Part shown: positions 58,994 through 64,000 of the stretch, in pieces
Position numbering within the stretch: the first letter of the stretch is position 1
Layout: the number at the start of each line of letters is the position of its first letter
Origin: DASWED01 sp036394995
Lineage (GTDB): Bacteria > Actinomycetota > UBA4738 > JACQTL01
Reading direction: 5' to 3'
Assembly: GCA_036394995.1 (NCBI GenBank)
Contig: DASWED010000111.1
Coordinates: forward strand, 62,001-126,000
DNA: 64,000 bases
Made by a program: the position numbers and the translations under genes
Notes under the pieces: generated by a model
Databases searched by the model: none
What the model saw: only the letters and a program-made list of their open reading frames with translations
What the model was told of the DNA's origin: nothing

Positions 58994-61573
58994 GTGCGCC
59001 CGGTGAAGCTCGAGATCAAGGGGTTCACGTCGTTCCGCGACGAGCAGGTGGTGGACTTCGACGGGCTCGACCTGTTCGCGATCGTCGGGCCCACCGGCTC
59101 AGGGAAGTCGAGCGTGCTCGACGCCATGACCTACGCGCTGTTCGGCCAGGTGGACCGGGTGGATGGCAGCGAGACCCCCATGCGCGAGATGGTCAGCCAG
59201 GGCCAGCCCCGGATGGCGGTGGCGCTGGAGTTCGAGGTCGGGGCCGACCGGTACAGGGTCACGCGTTCGATGCCGCGCTCGGGCGCCACGAGGATCCTCC
59301 TCCAGCGGTGGGAGGGCGGGGAGTGGCGGCAGGCGGGCGAGGGGGCCGACCGGGTCCGTGACGCGAACCGCAAGCTCCAGGACCTCATCGGCCTGGACTT
59401 CGACGGGTTCACCCGCTCGGTGCTCCTGCCGCAGGGGAAATTCTCCGCGTTCATGTCGGGCGACGCGAAGGAGCGCCGCGACATCCTCACCGACCTCCTC
59501 GGGCTGTCGCTGTTCGACCGGATGGGGAAGCGGGCCAGGCAGGTCGCGAAGGAGTCGAAGGAGAAGGCCGACACCGTCGAGGAGCTGATCGAATCGCAGT
59601 TCGCCGGGGCCACGCCCGAGGCCCTGGACGGGGCCCGGCGGGCGGCGCAGTCGGTCGCGGAGCGCCGGGACGCCCTGACCGAGGCCGGCGAACGGGTGCG
59701 GGGGATCGTCGACCGGTGGCGGGCGGTCGCCAAGGACGTCGCGGATCTCCGTTCGTGCGCCTCGGAGGCGGCCGGGCTGGCCCGGACGGCGGCCCGGCAC
59801 GCGGAGACGCTGGAGGCCTTGGCCGCGGCCGCCGCGAAGGCGGACCGGGGCGTGACGGACGCGGAGACCGCGGCCGCCGCCGCCGGGGAGGCGAGGGACG
59901 CGGCCGGGTCGGCGCGCGAGGCCGCCGAGCGCGAGTGGGGGACCGCGGCCGACCTGGCCAGGGCCCACGCGGAGGCCGTGCGGCTGGCCCTGGCCCGAGG
60001 CGAGCTGCGCCGCCGCCGGGGCGTCCTGGAGCAGGCCGAGCGGGCCGTTCCGGAGTCTGCCGCGGCCGTCGAGGAAGCCGAACGGGCGCTGGACGGAGCG
60101 AACGCGGAATCCGAGCGCCTGCGATCAGACCACGGTGCCGCGGCTGCAGCCCTCGAGGACGTTCGCCACGCCGACCAGGTGTCGGCGATGGTGTCGAACC
60201 TGGCCGTCGGCGACCCCTGCCCGGTGTGCGGGGAGCCCCTGGCGAAGCTTCCCGATGCTCCCGGCGCGAAGGCCATGAAGGCCGCCGAACGGGGGGAGGC
60301 CGGGTCCCGCACGGCCGCGGAAGCCGCGGCGCGGGCCGCCGGGGAGGCCGAGCGGGCGCTGGACCGGGCCCGGGCCGCGATGCAGGCCGCGGAGCGGGAA
60401 CGCGATGCGGCGGCCGGGGAGGCCGAACGATGCGGCATCGAGGTCGCCGGGCTGGAGGCCGCGATCGGCAGGCTGCTCCCGGAGGCCGTGGACGACCCCG
60501 CCGCCGAGCTGGCGTCCCGCTCCGCCCGCCTGGAGGGGCTGGTTCGGGCCGAACGGGATGCGGAGGCAACCGCGGCCGCCGCCGACCGGGCGGCGCAGGA
60601 GGCCCGCGGGGCCCGCGAGCGCATCCGGGGCGATGCCGGGGCGTCCCGGGCCGGACTGGATGGCATCTCGGTGGCGTCCCTGGCGGAGCGGGCGTCCGCG
60701 ATCGCCCCGGACCTGGAGGCACCCGCACTCCCGGACCTTCCCGCGTCCGAGGACATCCCCGCATTGGCCGTCTCGGCTCGCCTCCGGGCGGACGCCCTGG
60801 CCAGGTACGGCGGATCCGTGGAGGGGGCCGCGACCGACCGGGCCGCTTCTGAGGGCGCGTTCGTGGACGAAGCTCGCGGCGCCGTGACCGGGCTGGGGAT
60901 CGAGCCCGGCGCCCCGGACGGCCTCGACGGGCTCGCCGCCGACGTGGATCGCGCGGTCCGGGACGCGGTGGCCGAGGCGTCCGCGCGGCAGGGAGATGCC
61001 GAGCGGCTCGAGCTCGACCTGGCCAGGGTGGCCGAGCTCCGCGAACAGGTCCGGACCCTTCGGGCCCGGGCCGCCGTCTTCCGCCAGCTGGCCCAGGAGC
61101 TCCAGGCGGACCGGCTCATCGCGTTCCTCCAGGCCGAGGCCCTCCGCCTCCTGGCGGTGGACGGTGCGCGGCGTTTGTCGGCGCTCTCGAGCGGCCGCTA
61201 CGCGCTGGAGTACGACCACGACGAGTTCCTGGTGCTCGACCGGTGGAACGGCGACGAGACCAGGAGCGTCCGGACGCTCTCGGGCGGAGAGACCTTCCTG
61301 GCGTCCCTGGCCCTGGCGCTGGCCCTGGCCGAACAGGTCTCGAGCCTGGCCGTCACCGAGCACGCGTCGCTCGACAGCCTGTTCCTCGACGAGGGGTTCG
61401 GCACGCTCGACCCCGAGACCCTGGACGTGGTGGTGGAGGCTATCGAGCAGCTCGGCGGCGACGGCCGAATGGTCGGCGTGATCACCCACGTCCGGGACCT
61501 GGCCGACCGCCTCCCCGCCCGCCTCGAGGTGACGAAGTCTCCGCGAGGCAGCACGGTCAGCCGCGCCGTCTGA
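58994..61573 (+). CDS. sbcC: DNA repair ATPase SbcC (Rad50-like)
   Basis: An 859-residue SMC-like ATPase. Walker A GPTGSGKSSVLDAM near residue 36, Q-loop around FLFSAFMSG-type LLPQGKFSAFMSGDAKERRD, long alanine/arginine/glutamate coiled coils, the zinc hook DPCPVCGEPLAKLP near residue 406, signature LSGGETFLASLALALALAEQ, Walker B SLFLDEGFGTLDPETLDVV. It is shorter than Escherichia coli SbcC (1048) through short coiled coils. GTG 58994 gives VRPVKLEIKGFTSFRDEQ. The pair opens hairpins and cuts protein-blocked ends. Confidence 0.93.
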   Translation: MRPVKLEIKGFTSFRDEQVVDFDGLDLFAIVGPTGSGKSSVLDAMTYALFGQVDRVDGSETPMREMVSQGQPRMAVALEFEVGADRYRVTRSMPRSGATRILLQRWEGGEWRQAGEGADRVRDANRKLQDLIGLDFDGFTRSVLLPQGKFSAFMSGDAKERRDILTDLLGLSLFDRMGKRARQVAKESKEKADTVEELIESQFAGATPEALDGARRAAQSVAERRDALTEAGERVRGIVDRWRAVAKDVADLRSCASEAAGLARTAARHAETLEALAAAAAKADRGVTDAETAAAAAGEARDAAGSAREAAEREWGTAADLARAHAEAVRLALARGELRRRRGVLEQAERAVPESAAAVEEAERALDGANAESERLRSDHGAAAAALEDVRHADQVSAMVSNLAVGDPCPVCGEPLAKLPDAPGAKAMKAAERGEAGSRTAAEAAARAAGEAERALDRARAAMQAAERERDAAAGEAERCGIEVAGLEAAIGRLLPEAVDDPAAELASRSARLEGLVRAERDAEATAAAADRAAQEARGARERIRGDAGASRAGLDGISVASLAERASAIAPDLEAPALPDLPASEDIPALAVSARLRADALARYGGSVEGAATDRAASEGAFVDEARGAVTGLGIEPGAPDGLDGLAADVDRAVRDAVAEASARQGDAERLELDLARVAELREQVRTLRARAAVFRQLAQELQADRLIAFLQAEALRLLAVDGARRLSALSSGRYALEYDHDEFLVLDRWNGDETRSVRTLSGGETFLASLALALALAEQVSSLAVTEHASLDSLFLDEGFGTLDPETLDVVVEAIEQLGGDGRMVGVITHVRDLADRLPARLEVTKSPRGSTVSRAV

Positions 61574-61582
61574 CCTCGGGGA

Positions 61583-63016
61583 TCAGGCCACCCGGTCGTT
61601 CCTCCGCAGCGCGGCCTCGGCGGCGTAGTAGCCGCACATGCCGTGGACGCCCGCACCGGGGGGCGTCGATGCCGAGCAGAGGTAGATGCCGTCGGCAGGG
61701 GTCGAGTAGGGGTCGAGCGACGGCGCCGGCCGGGCGAACAACTGGAAGCCGCCGTGGGCGCCGCCGGCGATGTCGCCTCCCACGTAGTTCGGGTTGTACC
61801 GCTCGAGGTCGGCCGGCCCCATGGTGTGGCGGCCGGAGACCAGGGCCCGGAAGCCCGGGGCGAACCGAGCGATCTGGTCCTCGATCCGCTCGGTCATGTC
61901 CACGGTCGAGCCGTTCGGCACGTGGCAGTAGGCCCAGACCGTGTGCCGGCCCTCCGGGGCGCGCGTCCCGTCGAACCGGGTGGCCTGGACGAGGAGCACG
62001 AACGGCCGCTCCGGGTGCTCTCCCCGGCCGACGTCCGACTCGGACGCCGCGATCTCCTCGAGCGTTCCGCCGAGGTGCACGGTCCCCGCCCCCGCGCATT
62101 CCGAGGCCCGCCACGGCAGCGGCCCGTCCAGCGCGAGATCGACCTTGAACACCCCCGGCCCGTGGCGGAACCGCCCGAGCCGGTCGCGGTAGGACGCGGG
62201 CAGCCGGTCGCCGGCGATCCCGGCCAGCGCCGACGGGGTCAGGTCGAACAGGTACTGCCGGGCCGGGGGGAGGTCGCCCATCGACCGCCCCGGGGTCCCG
62301 GTTCGCACCTCGCCGCCGAGCGACGTCAGCAGGCCGGCCAGCGCGTCGGGGAGGCCCTGCGATCCGCCGGCGACCACGGGCCATCCCACCGCGTGCGCCG
62401 CCGCGCCGAGCAGCAACCCGAACGCGGCGGTGAGCCGATCGTCGAGGGGCAGCACGGAATGCGCCGCGAGGCCGGCGAACAGCGCGCGGGCCCGTTCGCC
62501 GTCGAACGACCCCTCCGCGACCGCCCGGGCAGACCGGACACCGTGGAGTCCGAACCGGCCCAGGAGCACCGGGTGGCGCGGCGGCCGGAGCGGACCCATG
62601 ACCTGTTCGGCCAGGTCGTCGAACCGGTCGACGAACGGCTCGAACAGCCGCCGCCAGGCCCTCCCGTCGGCGCCCAGCCCCGAGGCCGTCTCCGTCATCG
62701 AGCGGTCGAGCACGACCGCCGTCCCGTCGTCCAGCGGATGCGCCAGGGGCACGTCGGGATGGACGAACTCCAGCCCGTGGTCCGCGAGCGGAAGGCCCCG
62801 GAAGAACGGCGACGCCACGGCGAACGGGTGGACCGACGAGCAGATGTCGTGGACGAACCCGGGGATGGTGAGTGGTCCCGATCGGCTGCCCCCGCCAACG
62901 GCGCGCGACCGTTCCAGCACCAGCACCGACCGGCCCGACCGGGCCAGGTGCACCGCCGCGGCCAGCCCGTTCGGGCCGGCCCCGACCACCACCGCGTCCA
63001 GCTCGTCCGCCGCCAT
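61583..63016 (-). CDS. FAD-dependent oxidoreductase, phytoene-desaturase-like
   Basis: A 477-residue flavoprotein. The dinucleotide-binding motif is DAVVVGAGPNGLAAAVHLAR with LVLERSRAVGGGSRSGPLTI; the C-terminal FAD-contact strand is DGIYLCSASTPPGAGVHGMC GYYAA-like. The subgroup is the CrtI/phytoene-dehydrogenase-related (pyridine nucleotide-disulphide oxidoreductase) type common in actinobacteria, where substrates are mostly unknown; no carotenoid genes are nearby. It converges with sbcC, nine bases away, and is divergent from the thioesterase. ATG 63016, with CAGGGAG upstream. Confidence 0.85.
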   Translation of the reverse strand: MAADELDAVVVGAGPNGLAAAVHLARSGRSVLVLERSRAVGGGSRSGPLTIPGFVHDICSSVHPFAVASPFFRGLPLADHGLEFVHPDVPLAHPLDDGTAVVLDRSMTETASGLGADGRAWRRLFEPFVDRFDDLAEQVMGPLRPPRHPVLLGRFGLHGVRSARAVAEGSFDGERARALFAGLAAHSVLPLDDRLTAAFGLLLGAAAHAVGWPVVAGGSQGLPDALAGLLTSLGGEVRTGTPGRSMGDLPPARQYLFDLTPSALAGIAGDRLPASYRDRLGRFRHGPGVFKVDLALDGPLPWRASECAGAGTVHLGGTLEEIAASESDVGRGEHPERPFVLLVQATRFDGTRAPEGRHTVWAYCHVPNGSTVDMTERIEDQIARFAPGFRALVSGRHTMGPADLERYNPNYVGGDIAGGAHGGFQLFARPAPSLDPYSTPADGIYLCSASTPPGAGVHGMCGYYAAEAALRRNDRVA

Positions 63017-63081
63017 CTCCCTGCCGGAGGGTATCCGCAACCGCACGCCCGAGGCCGTCCGGACGTCCCCCGCCACTCCGC

Positions 63082-63087
63082 TACGAT
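63082..63087 (+). promoter_or_regulatory. -10 box for the thioesterase
   Basis: TACGAT ending eight bases before the ATG at 63096, no Shine-Dalgarno; leaderless spacing. Confidence 0.45.
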
Positions 63088-63095
63088 CGCGCTCG

Positions 63096-63632
63096 ATGGA
63101 ACCCGACCTCACGCCGCGGCGGGCCTCCGATTCGGAGGTCGAGCTGGTGCAGCTCATGACGATCCTCGATGCGAACAACGTCGGGAACGTGCACGGCGGC
63201 TCGATCATGAAGCTGGTCGACACCGCCGCCGGACTGGCCGCCATCAAGCACTGCGGAGGGCTGGTCGTCACGGCCGCAATGGACGAGATGTCGTTCATCG
63301 AGCCGGTCTACGTGGGCGACCTCCTCACGATCAAGGCCATGGTGAACGACGCCGGCCGGACGTCGATGGAGGTCGGCGTCCGGGTGGAAGCGGAGAACAC
63401 GATCTCGGGTCGCAAGGTCCACACGTCGAGCGCGTACCTGGTGTTCGTGGCGCTCGACCCTGCCGGGAAGCCGCGGGCCGTGCCGCCGGTCCTGGCGGAA
63501 TCCGAGGAGGAGCGGCAGCGCCAGCACGAGGCGAAGCTGCGTCGCGAGAACAGGCTGGCCCGGGCCTCGGCCATCAAGGCGGCCAGGGGCAACGAGATCC
63601 AGGAGACCAGGGAAGACCACCATCGGGGCTGA
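63096..63632 (+). CDS. Acyl-CoA thioesterase (hotdog, YciA/BACH type)
   Basis: A 178-residue hotdog-fold thioesterase hydrolysing acyl-CoA to free acid and CoA. VELVQLMTILDANNVGNVHG (with the N-x-x-G-N-V-H-G-G active-site helix), TAAMDEMSFIEPVYVGDLL and SMEVGVRVEAENTISGRKVH match the BACH/YciA group. The C-terminal 45 residues (ESEEERQRQHEAKLRRENRL) are a charged helix outside the core. Monocistronic; the -10 box position predicts a leaderless mRNA. It may drain acyl-CoA pools served by the other CoA enzymes in the window. Confidence 0.88.
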   Translation: MEPDLTPRRASDSEVELVQLMTILDANNVGNVHGGSIMKLVDTAAGLAAIKHCGGLVVTAAMDEMSFIEPVYVGDLLTIKAMVNDAGRTSMEVGVRVEAENTISGRKVHTSSAYLVFVALDPAGKPRAVPPVLAESEEERQRQHEAKLRRENRLARASAIKAARGNEIQETREDHHRG

Positions 63633-63860
63633 GCCCCGAACCGGATCCCGGGCAAGCTCCAGCGGACGGGATCCACTGGAGCGGAACCCCCCGGGTGGTA
63701 AACCCCGGCCGGATGACCCCCCTCTGGCAGACAGCTCTGGACCATCCCGCCGGGGTCCCGCGGGCAACCACCCGGAGTCACTTCGCAGCCCCCGAGGGGT
63801 CGGATCACCGGATCCGGCGAAGATTCCGCCATGCCCGAGGCACCCGCCGGGCGGCGGCGC

Positions 63861-64000
63861 TCAGGCCTGGATCGGGGCCGTGAAGATGATGTCGGTGGTG
63901 GGCTGGCCGGTCGGAGATCCTCCGGCCTGCTCGAGGGTCACGGCCATGGCCGCCGACGACGAGACGTCGGCCGGCACCTGCACCACCACCAGCGAATCGC
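63861..64000 (-). CDS. Anti-sigma factor (RskA-type) C-terminus, partial
   Basis: The final 45 residues of a gene that runs off the window: DSLVVVQVPADVSSSAAMAV followed by TLEQAGGSPTGQPTTDIIFT and APIQA. This matches the extracytoplasmic tail of RskA/anti-sigma-K family proteins (VSSSAAMAVTxExAGGSPxPTG), which hold an ECF sigma factor at the membrane. The cognate sigma gene would lie beyond the right edge. Unlike the two sigma-propeller pairs, this is the standard type of anti-sigma factor. Confidence 0.65.
   Translation of the reverse strand, partial: DSLVVVQVPADVSSSAAMAVTLEQAGGSPTGQPTTDIIFTAPIQA

Noticed and set aside
63633..63860. tRNA or small RNA gene in the last gap
   Set aside because: No T-loop GGTTCGA-like sequence or acceptor stem pairing was found; only short imperfect GC-rich inverted repeats.

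Overview
The window is very GC-rich (roughly 70% by eye), reads as single-copy bacterial chromosome and looks actinobacterial. Evidence: actinomycete-type genes (acyl-CoA carboxylase beta with a small epsilon-like partner, an RskA-type anti-sigma tail, DUF3052, crotonyl-CoA carboxylase/reductase), many GTG/TTG starts, 4-base ATGA/GTGA overlaps within operons, and TANNNT boxes 6-10 bases before start codons, as on actinobacterial leaderless mRNAs. Species cannot be named. No rRNA, tRNA, CRISPR array or insertion sequence was seen.

Layout. 1-2060: a lower-GC stretch with a small lipoprotein, a DUF7660 protein and an unknown. 2059-6589: methyltransferase, alpha/beta hydrolase, RelE-type toxin remnant, 3-hydroxybutyryl-CoA dehydrogenase, amidohydrolase, SpoIIM-like membrane protein. 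10767-6784 (minus): a coupled operon of zinc-ribbon protein, CoA-transferase, cupin and two glycosyltransferases. 10815-15061: acyl-CoA carboxylase plus two VOC genes and several gene relics. 15147-17430: Fe-S nuclease and crotonyl-CoA carboxylase/reductase. 17540-19742: ECF sigma factor overlapping a membrane-anchored propeller protein. 20708-24212: phosphoketolase and acetate kinase. 30404-25716 (minus): a six-gene coupled operon (HTH regulator, epimerase, DUF1028, M20 hydrolase, APH-type kinase, HAD). 30656-32509: divergent FtsH. 36645-32523 (minus): SLATT/DUF4231 protein plus a TIR-TM-WD40 protein, a likely defence or signalling pair. 36859-40857: thiolase, secreted BNR protein, acyl-CoA dehydrogenase. 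41786-49349: two very large unrecognised proteins, the first Tat-exported. 50082-52810: a second sigma-propeller pair. 52859-61573: NurA, HerA, a Ser/Thr kinase with an external propeller, SbcD and SbcC. 61583-64000: FAD oxidoreductase, thioesterase and the tail of an anti-sigma factor.

How it fits together. Central metabolism is acyl-CoA centred: thiolase, 3-hydroxyacyl-CoA dehydrogenase, Ccr, acyl-CoA carboxylase, an epimerase, acyl-CoA dehydrogenase and a thioesterase are spread over separate operons. Phosphoketolase and acetate kinase give a route from sugar phosphates to acetate with ATP. Extracytoplasmic beta-propellers recur unusually often, usually tied to a signalling domain (ECF sigma, kinase). 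HerA-NurA next to SbcCD resembles the archaeal end-resection gene set.

Caveat. At least five genes are broken or lose their start by what looks like one missing base, four of them in G/C homopolymers. This suggests base-calling errors in the assembly, so some 'pseudogenes' may be intact in the organism.
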